Notes: generated from the letters alone by a model not told the origin. A stretch of DNA of 64,000 nucleotides from Macrostomum hystrix (GCA_950097015.1 CATNEN010000003.1:12491501-12555500), one strand, 5' to 3'; shown: positions 34,690 to 46,330, counted from the first letter of the stretch. Numbers and translations: made by a program.

Positions 34690-35830
34690 CTTCCCTTAAA
34701 TGTCTTCTCCCCCTACTCTGAACCTGTCTTCTTCCCTTTTACTCATGTCTTCTCCCCTACCCTAAACTTGACTTCTCCCCTATCCTCAAAACATGTCTTC
34801 TCCCCCTACCCTAAGCATGTCTTCTCCCTCTATCCTAAACCTGTCTTCTCCTTCTATCCTAAACCTGTCTTCTCCCCCTATCCTAAACCTGTCTTCTCCC
34901 CCCCCATCCTAAACCTGTCTTCTCCCCCACTATCCTAAACCTGTCTTCTCCCCCTATCCTAAACCTGTCTTCTCCCCCCCATCCTAAACCTGTCTTCTCC
35001 CCCACTATCCTAAACCTGTCTTCTCCCCCACTATCCTAAACCTGTCTTCTCCCCCCCATCCTAAACCTGTCTTCTCCCCCACTATCTTAAACCTGTCTTC
35101 TCCCCCACTATCCTAAACCTGTCTTCTCCCCCTATCCTAGACCTGTCTTCTCCCCCACTATCCTAAACCTGTCTTCTCCCCTATCCTAAACCTGTCTTCT
35201 CCCCCACTATCCTAAACCTGTCTTCTCCCCCACTATCCTAAACCTGTCTTCTCCCCTATCCTAAACCTGTCTTCTCCCCCACTATCCTAAACCTGTCTTC
35301 TCCCCCACTATCCTAAACCTGTCTTCTCCCCTATCCTAAACCTGTCTTCTCCCCTATCCTAAACCTGTCTTCTCCCCCACTATCCTAAACCTGTCTTCTC
35401 CCCCACTATCCTAAACCTGTCTTCTCCCCTATCCTAAACCTGTCTTCTCCCCCACTATCCTAAACCTGTCTTCTCCCCTATCCTAAACCTGTCTTCTCCC
35501 CCACTATCCTAAACCTGTCTTCTCCCCTATCCTAAACCTGTCTTCTCCCCCACTATCCTAAACCTGTCTTCTCCCCTATCCTAAACCTGTCTTCTCCCCC
35601 ACTATCCTAAACCTGTCTTCTCCCCCACTATCCTAAACCTGTCTTCTCCCCTATCCTAAACCTGTCTTCTCCCCCACTATCCTAAACCTGTCTTCTCCCC
35701 CACTATCCTAAACCTGTCTTCTCCCCCACTATCCTAAACCTGTCTTCTCCCCCTATCCTAGACCTGTCTTCCCCCCCACTATCCTAAACCTGTCTTCTCC
35801 CCCACTATCCTAGACCTGTCTATTCACCTG
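34690..35830 (+). repeat. 23/26-bp minisatellite between MYORG and MRPL51
   Basis: About 45 copies alternating between a 23-bp form with CCTGTCTTCTCCCCTATCCT and a 26-bp form with CCCCCACTATCC. The two forms occur in runs, showing block duplication. It is strongly C/T on the plus strand. Confidence 0.95.
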
Positions 35831-35911
35831 TGTTCTGTAACAGATTTTCCTACCTAATCTCATTCTCTCAGATTAAAAGCGCCTAACACTGCATGGACAG
35901 CTGGCTGTCAA

Positions 35912-36520
35912 TCACGGCTCCTCCCTATACTTGGGAAAAATGTTATTTCTTCGCTTATTGCGATACTTCAAGCTATTATAGTTATTCAACTGGATGATGG
36001 AGCGCCTAGTTGGCATGAATTCTTTCATGTACTCGTCCTGCACCGAGAGGCGTCTCAGATTTCGCAAGAACTCGCTACCGTAGGACAGGCGCATATAATT
36101 CGAGCCGACGTAGAAATCTTTCGGCGTAACCTCCCCCTCGCCTAGAATGTCAATGTAGTCATTCTGGCCGAATAGCGCCTGCTTGGGATGCCAATCGTCT
36201 ATGGGCTGATAGGGCGGCATCACCACTGGTGTGTTTAATTTCGAATCCTTTAATCTGGGCAGCAGGCCGCCATTGTACAGGGCACGCGAGGTGCGACCGA
36301 AATCTCTTGACTCGGGCAGCAGATAGGTGTCAGCTGTGGTGGCAGGTTTGCCGGACTCCGACGAAGAATTCTTTGACACGGCTTCGTTAGCCAGACGGTC
36401 GATAAAACCCCGCCAATAGCTGACGCGATTTCGACTGAATAAACGACACTGCTGCTGCCGTTGCTGACGAATCTGACAGCAAAGGCCCTGGACGATTAGA
36501 CTAAAGATGGCTGGCATCAT
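35912..36520 (-). CDS. MRPL51: Mitochondrial large-ribosomal protein mL51
   Basis: Single exon on the minus strand, 202 residues from MMPAIFSLIVQG. The core IDDWHPKQALFGQNDYIDIL, GEGEVTPKDFY and the basic FLRNLRRLS follow animal mL51 ([21 protein letters not shown]...HPKELI). The N-terminus, with Arg/Gln-rich CCQIRQQRQQQCRLFSRN, fits a mitochondrial import signal. mL51 is a structural protein of the 39S subunit. The protein is longer than the human one (128) because of an inserted stretch before the core and a C-terminal extension. The frame is open further upstream, but a strong acceptor (TGTATTTCAG) ends 3 bases before the chosen ATG, so that ATG is preferred. Confidence 0.78.
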   Translation of the reverse strand: MMPAIFSLIVQGLCCQIRQQRQQQCRLFSRNRVSYWRGFIDRLANEAVSKNSSSESGKPATTADTYLLPESRDFGRTSRALYNGGLLPRLKDSKLNTPVVMPPYQPIDDWHPKQALFGQNDYIDILGEGEVTPKDFYVGSNYMRLSYGSEFLRNLRRLSVQDEYMKEFMPTRRSIIQLNNYNSLKYRNKRRNNIFPKYREEP

Positions 36521-36689
36521 GCACTGAAATACACATTTGTATGACAGGATTTTTAACCTGAATTCACAATTCAAATTTTGGCATTTTTGTTCTATCTCTC
36601 TGTGATTTCTGTTAACCGCCACTCGACCGTTCGTAAAAAAGTATTCCATTTTTTACTTCACATTTCATTCTCATTTCTGTTCTATGTGT

Positions 36690-37150
36690 CATTCTATTTT
36701 CCATTCTATCCGGAATTCTACTCTCCATCCTATTTGGCATTCTACTTTCCATTCTATCTGGATTCTACTTACCAGTCTATCTGGCATTCTACTCTTCATT
36801 CAATCTGGAATTCTACTTTCTATTCTATCTGGAATTCTACTTTCTATTCTATCTGGATTCTACTTACCAGTCTATCTGGCATTCTACTCTTCATTCAATC
36901 TGGAATTCTACTTTCTATTCTATCAGGAATTCTACTTTCTATTCTATCTGGATTCTACTTACCAGTCTATCTGGAATTCTACTCTTCATTCAATCTGGAA
37001 TTCAACTTTCTATTCTATCTGGAATTCTACCTTCTATTTCATCTGGAATTCTACTTTCTAGTCTATCTGGAATTCTACTTTCTATTCTATCTGGAATTCT
37101 ACTTTCCATTCTATTTGGAATTCTACTTTCCATTCTATATGCCATTATAC
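36690..37150 (+). repeat. 24-bp minisatellite upstream of MRPL51
   Basis: About 19 copies of a 24-bp unit with CTGGAATTCTACTTTCTATT. Longer blocks carry TACTTACCAGTCTATCTGG. Plus-strand frames FYFLFYLEFYFLFYLE come from the repeat. Confidence 0.93.
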
Positions 37151-37559
37151 TTTCTATAGCATGCAAAAGAGAATAAATTTTTTCTTTACATCAATAATAG
37201 TATTATTACTCTTTGTCCTCCTCATTTCATGCTAATCTGTTGTATTATTAAATGTCAACAATGGACAATTAAAAAAGGGATGTTTTTTAGATATTTTTCA
37301 CCGGCAAAAGCTACAGCATCGCTAGTTTATTTAAAGCATTGAAAAAACTGTTGCAACTTATTTCAGCAATGAGTTACAATCACAATGATTAAAACTGTGG
37401 TTTATAACATTTTTCTATCGCAATTCAAATGAACACCTTCTGAGAAATCAGTGATGAAACACGGGTGCATAAAAATCTACTAACTGTAACTAATCCGATG
37501 ATATTATTAGTTGCAGATGACCAACTAAAAATTTGAGTCCTACTCAAGATGAGAAAGAA

Positions 37560-37829
37560 TTAATCTTTGTCGCCAAACAGTTTCTTGTACACAGACTCCG
37601 GCAGCAGAAGTTGCTGCTTATATTTAAAATTTGAGTACCACTTCTCGCTCCAGGTCATTTTATCCCAGCTCTCTAATTCGGCCCTAGACTGGGCCGTTAG
37701 AAATCGATATCGATCCTCAGATAAAACAGTGGCTACATAAGCAGTGCCCGTTAGAAGGCCGAAGGATAATATTGGTCGCTTGATCGCGAAGACACGCGCT
37801 TCTAAGAAACACCGACGTAGGAACAGCAT
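37560..37829 (-). CDS. Small single-span protein, unrecognised
   Basis: Minus-strand frame of 89 residues from MLFLRRCFLEARVFAIKR. A positively charged N-terminus is followed by a hydrophobic stretch (ILSFGLLTGTAYVATVL), then a charged, Trp-rich C-terminal half (ESWDKMTWSEKWYSNFKYKQ) ending KKLFGDKD. I do not recognise the family. Composition resembles small inner-membrane mitochondrial proteins, which is inference. An acceptor (GTCAATCCAG) ends 9 bases before the ATG. GC-rich codon use against AT-rich flanks supports a real gene. Confidence 0.6.
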   Translation of the reverse strand: MLFLRRCFLEARVFAIKRPILSFGLLTGTAYVATVLSEDRYRFLTAQSRAELESWDKMTWSEKWYSNFKYKQQLLLPESVYKKLFGDKD

Positions 37830-37929
37830 GGCTAGCAGCTGGATTGACACCTGACACGAGTGGAAATGCAAAGCCAGTACATCTTAGGTTCTTTTATAAC
37901 ACTCTTCAATTCGAATATCGTCAAATTAA

Positions 37930-38285
37930 TCTAAAATCATGTTTCTATTGTCGTTTTACTAGAAATTCAAATCTGCTATTTCCTTATTAGAAATCCCAAT
38001 ATAATAATTTTCGTCCCCTAAGATCCCATTTTAATCCTTCCTACTAGAAATCCTAGTCTAATCCTTTTCCTCACAAAAGATCCCATTTTAATCCGTCATC
38101 ACAAGAAATCCAATTCTAATCCTCCTTCACTATAAATCCCATTCGGATCCTTTTGCTCACTAAAGATCCCATTTTATTCTTTCCTTATTAGAAATCCCAT
38201 TCTAACCTCTTTCCTCACCAAAGATCCCATTTTAATCCTTCCTTATTAGAAATCCCATTCTAATCCTTCCTCACTAGAAACCCCA
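37930..38285 (-). repeat. Decayed repeat between two small genes
   Basis: About 11 irregular copies of pieces such as AGAAATCCCATTCTAATCCT and AAAGATCCCATTTTA (27-31 bp steps). Confidence 0.7.
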
Positions 38286-38317
38286 TTATTCCCTTATAAA
38301 CCAAGAACCTACAGTGG

Positions 38318-38554
38318 CTAGTTGGTAGGACTGCTGCTGCTGCTGCTGCTGACACCTTTCGCTTCGCCTTTGCTAGCCCCACCTGAGCTTCCAAATAGCG
38401 AGTCGACTTGCTCCTTAACCGCCCTATCAAAGGCTTCGATGCGTCGCTTAGAATTCGGCTGAACCAATCGTTCGTTGTGCTGCAACATATACCAGGAATA
38501 CACAGAGAGGCCGATTGAACCAACAACACCGAAATGGATCAGGGCCTGTTTCAT
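38318..38554 (-). CDS. Small single-span protein, unrecognised
   Basis: Minus-strand frame of 78 residues: MKQALIHFGVVGSIGLSVYS, a short N-terminal membrane span, then WYMLQHNERLVQPNSKRR and IEAFDRAVKEQVDSLFG, ending in a Ser run from CAG-phase repeats. Codon use is GC-rich against AT-rich surroundings. Size and layout fit small mitochondrial membrane subunits, but no family is recognised. Confidence 0.55.
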   Translation of the reverse strand: MKQALIHFGVVGSIGLSVYSWYMLQHNERLVQPNSKRRIEAFDRAVKEQVDSLFGSSGGASKGEAKGVSSSSSSSPTN

Positions 38555-38559
38555 AGGAA

Positions 38560-39838
38560 TGTTCAGTTACCGATGCTTGTAACCCGATGGCTGGCTAGGT
38601 TGAATTTTTAATTGAAATTTGCAGCAGCTGAAATATGAAATAGATTTACAGTGATGTGCAATTTATAATTAGCAAAAATATTTATCGGGGATTTTGGAAT
38701 TTTCCGAGAAATGTTATTTTTTAGTTGGACCAGAAATTGTATCTTCAAATTTTTCTAGAAATTGGATTTTTCTTCCTTAGAGATGGAATTTTTTCACATT
38801 CCAAGAAACCGATTTCTCTTGATTTCTCGAAACAGGATTTCTTTATCTTTCGATAGATAGAACGTTTCGCTTCTTTTAAAGGGATTTTCAATCAAATCCC
38901 ACCAAAAGGACTTCCCCAACTTCCATAGAATTGGGATCTTCTAGAAAAGTTTCCTAGAAAAATATAGCGACTTTTTCAAAGAAGGGATTTTCGTGCTTTT
39001 AGAAATGGGATTATTGAATTTTCTTGGCACTGGGATTTATTATAAATATAATCATTTTTTATCAATTTCATGATTTTATCAATTTCCAGGAAACATGATT
39101 CTCCATTTTTCTAGCACTGGAAATCTCAAATTGGTATTGTCCATTGTTTTGTAGCTAATTGGGATGTTAAAATAATTTCCTACAATTTTATTATGTATCT
39201 AGAAATGAAATTCATCAATTTTAATACTATCGCCGTGATTTAAAAAAATTCCTAGATTCCAATCCTATTTTGGAGAAAGAATAGAAAATGATAAAAATCA
39301 AATAATAAAAAATGTCTAAATAATATAAACGATTATTGTATTGCATCTATTTTTGAAGTTCTTTGAATAGTTATTTTTTAAGGAAAAAAACATAAACCAC
39401 TGAAGCTCTACGACTAAAGGCAGCAAGAAGATGAAAAACTAATTTAGCTTGTACTACTATAGAATATGTGACAGTTTAGACCACAATTGATAAATGTATT
39501 GATATCGGTTACAATTCAGACGATAAGATATTGCCATTAAAAATTAAAAAAGAAATAAAAAGAAAGATATTGGAAAATTTGACACTTTAAACTTATATAG
39601 GCACATGGAAAACTAGAAATGGTAATTTGAGATCAATAATTGCTGTGCGAATAATAGGTAGCATATTGACAAGTATAGTAACAAGAAAACTAGTTTGATT
39701 GGACTTTTAGCTGTAAGGCAAGACAGAGAAAATAAGTGCAATAAAGTTTCGGCTTTAATAAAGCAAAGATTAACCGGAAAGCTTTTTATTGCCACAATAT
39801 CAATGCGGAAATTTACTTTTGTTGTATGAATGTACTTT
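38560..39838. other. AT-rich spacer with decayed repeats
   Basis: Irregular repetition of pieces like TTTCTAGAAATTGGGATTTT between about 38690 and 39200. No gene found. The 109-codon minus frame at 39613-39942 runs into the next array and is not supported. Confidence 0.5.
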
Positions 39839-39839
39839 G

Positions 39840-39955
39840 GTCGTGGGAGTTGATGATCGATATCGAATGTACACTGGGGGTAGGAGTTGATCGATAACGA
39901 ATGTACACTGGGGGTAGGAGTTGATTGATAACGAATGTACAATGGGGGTAGGGAT
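39840..39955 (-). repeat. Short tandem repeat with TGTACA core
   Basis: Three copies of about 35 bp with GAATGTACACTGGGGGTAGG then AGTTGATCGATAAC (plus strand). The reverse complement carries CCCCCAGTGTACATTC, close to the repeat at the LINE 3' end. Confidence 0.85.
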
Positions 39956-39959
39956 TAAT

Positions 39960-40885
39960 TAACATTGAGAATAGACTAAGGAAGGAATCGATATTGATTT
40001 AACTAGATGGGTAATGGGTATAGAGTCGATCTATTTTTTATTAGTTTATTTTACATCATTTATTTGACAATAGAAAAGTCTTCACTCCAACGGGTGTAAA
40101 TTCAGCTTACAAAAAAAACAATGCCAGACACTAAAATCGACCCTTTCTTTGTTGACAAAAGTCAATTGAGAAAAGAGAAATATTTCGCTTCAATTCTTGT
40201 AAAGTAAGATTTAACAATTTGGCTAAACATGTAAAACTTGAGTCTTAGGACAAACAGAGGTCACCAAAGAAACAAGCTTGCCAAACAAGAAAGACAGCTC
40301 AAACACTCCGTAAATGAAAACCATATGAAGTTAGACCACATTTGGATAGTTAAACCCAATAAAAAGAAGATTCAAAATACAATTCTCAAACAACTCGACA
40401 CAAAAAGCTTGCTTGTTCAAACCAATATCGATAAAGATAGTCATTGTGTAAAATATATAAGACTATGCTAAAAGTGCAAAAGCACTTTAGCCACCTGGAA
40501 CATTGATTTATGAAGGACATTAAAAAGTTTTAAAAAGTTTGATCGAAAAACGATCCAAAGCAAAAGAAAAGTGTTCCATATTTAATGTCTGAAATTTTTT
40601 TGCATGTTTTTGAATATTTTTTATGTACACTTACCTGATAGTATGGTAAAAGCTCAGCACATACATATTGACAGTGCTCACTGGTAGTATATAGCGAAGT
40701 ACAAAGGACATCGAGGTAAAACAAAGTTTATATTTATTGCTTATTGATGAGCAATAAAAGCATGCAAAATAAGACATTAAAATTGCATTTTAATTAAATA
40801 ACCAGTCAGAGGCATAAAACCAGGCAATGATAAATGATACTTGTCTTAAAGAACTCATTTAACCTATCCCGGTGAGTTAAAGGGC
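39960..40885. other. AT-rich spacer, no gene seen
   Basis: The 77-codon plus frame 40238-40471 (Lys/Asn-rich) and the 64-codon minus frame 40530-40724 show no domain, and codon use matches the AT-rich background. Confidence 0.5.
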
Positions 40886-40889
40886 ACAC

Positions 40890-41230
40890 TGGGAAAGGGT
40901 AAAATGGAGGGAGGTTGGTGGAGAGCTAATGTACACTGAGAAAGGGTAAAATGGAGGGAGGTTGGAGGAGAGCTAATGTACACTGGGAGAGGGTAAAATG
41001 GAGGGAGGTTGGAGGAGAGCTAATGTACACTGGGAGAGGGTAAAATAGAGGGAGTTTAGCGGAGAGCCAATGTACACTGGGGGGAGGGTGAAATGGAGGG
41101 ACGTTGGTGGAGAGACAATGTACACTAGAAGAAGCCTGAAATGGAGGGAGGTTGGCGGAGAGACAATGTACACTAGAAGAAGGCTGAAATGGAGGGAGGT
41201 TGGCGGAGAGACAATGTACTATAGGGGACC
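40890..41230 (-). repeat. 47-bp minisatellite with TGTACA core, beside MPV17 3' end
   Basis: About 7 copies of a 47-bp unit with AATGTACACTGGGAGAGGG then AAATGGAGGGAGGTTGG. It lies about 230 bases beyond the MPV17 stop. It shares its core with 39840-39955 and the LINE 3' repeat. Confidence 0.92.
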
Positions 41231-41458
41231 CATGAGGTGGAAGAGTTTTTAAACATGTTTTTATCTCGCGAAAGCATCAAGCATACAACCAAATCATTAA
41301 TAAAACACAATATGAATCGAAAAGTAGGTATCGAATTATTGAAATCTGAATAAATCAAAGCCAATGTATAGTAAAACACAGTATTATTAGGCCTCTAAAA
41401 ATTTCTTTTGTCAGCAGGTGATCTAAAAGCTGCGTCTTTCCGTCAAGACAATTGCAGG

Positions 41459-43944
41459 TCAAGCTGGTCTGTGTGCCACCCAGGATAAGTAGGTGTTCCA
41501 AACAATGGTGACACAGTTAACTACAAACAACCTGCATAAAAATGTAGTTATAGTTTTATAATTAAATAGCTTTCCACTAATGAAGAACATATAACAAAAG
41601 AAAAAAAGAACATTACCTAAGATGATTCGGAGCAAAAGTAAAGTTTAACACTTGAACAGCCGGCCACAACTGGAAGTAAATTTATGAAAAACTTTTTTAC
41701 TGTTTTTTTCTAAATGAACCATTTCTATAGCGCCAAGTAAACACAGTAGAAAATGTAGAAACCTGACAGACTGGATATAAATACTAATAATAATGACAGA
41801 CAGAGATAAATAAATTCACGACAAACACTCAGGAGGAAAATATATTCAGTACAGAAAGACACTCAGGACAGACACTTACGACCGACACTCTGGACAAAAG
41901 GACACTCACTCAGGACCGACACTCTGGACAAAAGGACACTCACTCAGGACCGACACTCAGGACAGACACTGAGGACAGACACTCAGGACAGACACTTTGA
42001 GACAGAAAGACACTCAGGACAGACACTCAGGAAAGACACTCAGGACGGACACTTTGAGACAGAAAGACACTCAGGACAGACACTCAGGAAAGACACTCAG
42101 GACGGACACTCTGGACAAAAGGACACTCACTCAGGACCGACACTCAGGACAGACACTGAGGACAGACACTCTGGACAAAAGGACACTCACTCAGGACCGA
42201 CACTCTGGACAAAAGGACACTCACTCAGGACCGACACTCAGGACAGACACTGAGGACAGACACTCAGGACAGACACTTTGAGACAGAAAGACACTCAGGA
42301 CAGACACTCAGGAAAGACACTCAGGACGGACACTCTGGACAAAAGGACACTCACTCAGGACCGACACTCAGGACAGACACTGAGGACAGACACTCAGGAC
42401 AGACACTGAGGACAGACACTCAGGACAGACACTTTGAGACAGAAAGACACTCAGGACAGACACTCAGGAAAGACACTCAGGACGGACACTTTGAGACAGA
42501 AAGACACTCAGGACAGACACTCAGGAAAGACACTCAGGACGGACACTCTGGACAAAAGGACACTCACTCAGGACCGACACTCAGGACAGACACTGAGGAC
42601 AGACACTCAGGACAGACACTGAGGACAGACACTCAGGACAGACACTTTGAGACAGAAAGACACTCAGGACAGACACTCAGGAAAGACACTCAGGACGGAC
42701 ACTTTGAGACAGAAAGACACTCAGGACAGACACTCAGGAAAGACACTCAGGACGGACACTCTGGACAAAAGGACACTCACTCAGGACCGACACTCAGGAC
42801 AGACACTCAGGACGGACACTCAGGACAGACACTTTGAGACAGAAAGACACTCAGGACAGACACTCAGGAAAGACACTCAGGACGGACACTCTGGACAAAC
42901 AGACACTCAAGAGAGACACTTGAGGCAGAAAGATACTCATGACATATAGACAGGGCATATGGGTACAAAAGGAAAATAAAAACCTTATAATTAGTAGCCA
43001 TGATCTCAGGAAGGCTGTGCAATTGTCGAACAACTCCATCAAGGCCGCCAGTGTTGAGAATGGACACAGCGGAGACGTATAGAACTACGGAAACTGGCGC
43101 CATGAGCAGTTGATCAGCGGCTACCATTTTCAGTACACGATGGCTCTGATTGGCTAACCGGTGCGAGAGGAATGCGTACCACTTGTTCAGCATGGGACCC
43201 TGGATTGCGAATGAATCACAGTGTGATGGATGGGTCATAGCATGGATGAATGGGTCATAGTGTGGATGGACGGATCATAGTGTGGATGGATGGGTCATAG
43301 TGTGGATGGATGGATCATAGTGTGGATGGATGGGTCATAGTGTGGATGGATGGGTCATAGTGTGGATGGATGGGTCATAGTGTGGATGAATGGGTCATAG
43401 TGTGGATGAATGGGTCATAGTGTGGATGGATGGGTCATAGTGTGGATGGATGGGTCATAGTGTGGATGAATGGGTCATAGTGTGGATGAATGGGTCATAG
43501 TGTGGATGGATGGATCATAGTGTGGATGGATGGGTCATAGTGTGGATGGATGGGTCATAGTGTGGATGGATGGGTCATAGTGTGGATGGATGGATCATAG
43601 TGTGGATGGATGGGTCATAGTGTGGTTGAATGGGTCATTCTGTGGCTGGGTGGGTCATAGTGAGCCTGAATCGGTAAACATGGGCAAAGTGAGTAAGACA
43701 GAGCAGTTGAAATCGAATACAGGTATCAAAAAGGCAGCAAAAGACTTACATAGGCTAAGGTGCCTAGCAGAAAGACTTTCACAGTACGTCTAATACTCAT
43801 TCGCCTATAACTGTAGCCTTCTACGCATTGTGCAATAGTATCACCGGCACCCATTAGTACACCGGTTGTTAGGGCCGGAGCAGCCGTAGGATGAGTCCTT
43901 AGCAACCGATCGTAGCTAATCCAGACTCGCCTTAACAAAGCCAT
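41459..43944 (-). CDS. MPV17: MPV17 inner mitochondrial membrane protein
   Basis: Minus strand, exons 43944-43750, 43199-42984, 41669-41617 and 41531-41459; phases 0, 0 and 2; 178 residues (human 176). MPV17 is a four-span inner-membrane channel-like protein needed to keep mitochondrial DNA. The start MALLRRVW...LLRTHP and GVLMGAGDTIAQ match human MALWRAYQ...HP and GSLMGLGD. Exon 2 joins as LLGTLAY/GPMLNKWYAFL. Short exon 3 gives LWPAVQVLNFTFAPNHLR, the family signature W-P-x-x-Q-x-x-N-F. Exon 4 gives VTIVWNTYLSWVAHR, the signature C-terminus. The W-N-x-Y-L-S-W end favours MPV17 over PXMP2. Introns 1 and 2 carry two different minisatellites. An acceptor ATAACAG ends 6 bases before the ATG. 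Confidence 0.92.
41830..42930 (-). repeat. Nested minisatellite in MPV17 intron 2
   Basis: Basic pieces are CAGGACAGACACT, CAGGAAAGACACT, CAGGACGGACACT and TTGAGACAGAAAGACACT, with GGACAAAAGGACACTCACT. They recur in fixed order as blocks of about 60 and 200 bp, so whole blocks have been copied several times. Confidence 0.95.
43226..43665 (-). repeat. 20-bp minisatellite in MPV17 intron 1
   Basis: About 22 copies of GGATGGGTCATAGTGTGGAT (plus strand), with GGATGAATGG and GGATGGATGGATC variants. In gene sense it is pyrimidine-rich without AG. Confidence 0.95.
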
Positions 43945-43951
43945 ATGTGTC

Positions 43952-44570
43952 TGTTATTTTATGCGAAAAAACAATCTATGGACGGCGAAACTCCACTGAA
44001 AAGAAAAAAAACACATTACACTCTACTAACAGTAGGAATAAGCGAATCGCTGACGGTAAAATTGTTTTGAAGCCTTATGTTGTCTAAAAAAGATTACAAA
44101 ATGAATTTTAAAAAGATGAATGACAGATGACACTAGCAGAGATCACATCTTATCCCTTATACCGATATTAGGCTAGGCCACATCACATTTCTCTGAGCAA
44201 ATGGAACAGACAGGGGCCAGCATAATTCAACTATCTCACAATTGTACCTGAACCTGTTTATGTAATAAGTCCTTAGTTTAATTATTGAAACAATATAAGG
44301 TTCAGTGGGTACAGATAGAAAGTGACGCATTAAATAAAAATCTTACTAAATTTAAACTTAAGTTTCGCTTATTAAAAGTTTGCAAGCTATGCAAGGACTA
44401 AAGTCCATTCTTTAGTTGTCATCATGCCTAAAAATAGAAGCATTAAAAAGTAAGACATTAAAACTTGACAATTAGAATTCTTCTTCGGACACACCTACGC
44501 ATTCACCCCCTGCTGTAATCATATTTGGTGCAAAGAAATATTTGTATAATTCAACGTTTGAGTCGTTAAA
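43952..44570. other. MPV17 5' flank and spacer
   Basis: AT-rich unique sequence without a recognised gene or clear promoter element. Confidence 0.45.
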
Positions 44571-44572
44571 TA

Positions 44573-45265
44573 ATAGTTTGGGTCGATGGAGAAGCGTTTG
44601 AGTCGATGGAGAAGCGTTTGAGTCTATGGAGAAGCATTTGAGTCGATGGAGAAGCATTTGAGTCGATGGAGAAGCATTTGAGTCGATGGACAAGCATTTG
44701 AGTCGACGGAGAAGCATTTGAGTCGACGGAGAAGCATTTGAGTCGATGGAGAAGCATTTGAGTCGATGGAGAAGCGTTTGAGTCTATGGAGAAGCATTTG
44801 AGTCGATGGAGAAGCATTTGAGTCGATGGAGAAGCATTTGAGTCGATGGACAAGCATTTGAGTCGACGGAGAAGCATTTGAGTCGACGGAGAAGCATTTG
44901 AGTCGATGGAGAAGCATTTGAGTCGATGGAGAAGCATTTGAGTCGATGGAGAAGCATTTGAGTCGATGGAGAAGCATTTGAGTCGATGGAGAAGCATTTG
45001 AGTCGACGGAGAAGCGTTTGAGTCGATGGAGAAGCGTTTGAGTCTATGGAGAAGCATTTGAGTCGACGGAGAAGCATTTGAGTCGATGGAGAAGCATTTG
45101 AGTCGATGGAGAAGCATTTGAGTCGATGGACAAGCATTTGAGTCGACGGAGAAGCATTTGAGTCGACGGAGAAGCATTTGAGTCGATGGAGAAGCATTTG
45201 AGTCGTTAGAAAAGTGTTTTAGTTGTCAGTAAAGCATTTGAGTCCTTTGAGAAGCGTTTGAGTAG
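44573..45265 (-). repeat. 20-bp minisatellite, intergenic
   Basis: About 32 clean copies of GAGTCGATGGAGAAGCATTT. Single-base variants (GACGGA, GGACAAG, TCTATGG, AAGCGTTT) recur in the same order every few hundred bases. Minus-strand frames MLLHRLKCFSIDSNASPSTQ are artefacts. Confidence 0.95.
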
Positions 45266-45269
45266 TTAG

Positions 45270-45925
45270 ATAAGCTTGTCAGGATATTGTCTTATAGTAT
45301 TTTGTCTATAGTTTAGATTTAGTTTAGTTAGAGATTCTATTCTTTAATAAATAAATAAATAAATAAATAAACAAACAAGTCTACAATTGCTTTGTTCATA
45401 AAAATGAAATAATGAAAATGACGTATTCTAGCGAACTAAAATTAGTTTCAAAACAGACTCCAGAAGAGTATGCATTTTATAGTTCTCACATTCTTTCTCA
45501 CATCGTTTCGCATAGCAATTTGCAATACAATTATTGCGCAGTTTCATCTAGAGCTAATGGATTTCGTATAGCACTATATATTTTTCTAGAATTGCACTCA
45601 AAATTGTTCCCAACAATGTAGGCGTGAAGGAAAATGATAAAACAGACTGTATGGTTTTCAAATAATTGTAAACAGTAAGCAAGGTTAGAAAGAAAATAGC
45701 GTTAAGGGCACACACAACACTGTGTAGATGTTGAATATTCACTGTTAGTAAGCATGTTGCACTTCAATTTATAACTGACAAATTAATAAAATCAAAAGAT
45801 TAATCTGACAGCAGAAAGTTTGCATAATATAAATAGTCAATTGTTTAACAGCATGGGTTAGGCAAGGACTAAAACAAGTGTCATGAGGTCCCCACTAATG
45901 CAACCATTGAATTTACTTTCTTCTC
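45270..45925. other. AT-rich spacer with an (AAAT)n run
   Basis: A tetranucleotide microsatellite sits at 45346-45372. The 69-codon frame at 45412-45621 has no recognisable domain and is probably chance. No other feature is seen. Confidence 0.5.
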
Positions 45926-45929
45926 ATCG

Positions 45930-46330
45930 CGGTCTCCCGCATTTTAATCACTCTGCTTCTCGCCCTCTCCTTCTATTCCTCACTCTCCTCTCACTGTCCT
46001 TCTATCCGTTTCACTCTACTTCTCTCCCTCTCTTTCTATTCCTCACTCTCCTTCTCTCACTTTCCTTCTATCCCTCTCACTCTACTTCTCACCCTCTCCT
46101 TCTATTCCTCACTCTCCTTCTCTCACTTTCCTTCTGTCCCTCTCACTCTACTTCTCTCCCTCTCCTTCTATTCCTCACTCTACTTCTCACCATCTCCTTC
46201 TATCCCTCTCACTCTACTTCTCTCCTTCTCCTTCTATCCCTCACTCTACTTCTCTCCCTCTCCTTCTATTCCTCACTCTACTTCTCACCCTCTCCTTGTA
46301 TCCCTCTCACACTACTTCTCTCCCCTGATC
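45930..46330 (+). repeat. C/T-rich repeat, intergenic
   Basis: About 12 uneven copies of pieces such as CTCACTCTACTTCTCTCCCT and CTCCTTCTATTCCT (31-36 bp steps). It is almost pure pyrimidine on the plus strand. Confidence 0.85.

Noticed and set aside
44566-45197. Minus-strand frames of 117-203 codons (LLHRLKCFSIDSNASPSTQ)
   Set aside because: Translation of the 20-bp array in several phases at once; not a gene.
45412-45621. 69-codon frame MKMTYSSELKL
   Set aside because: No domain, background base composition, isolated; probably chance.
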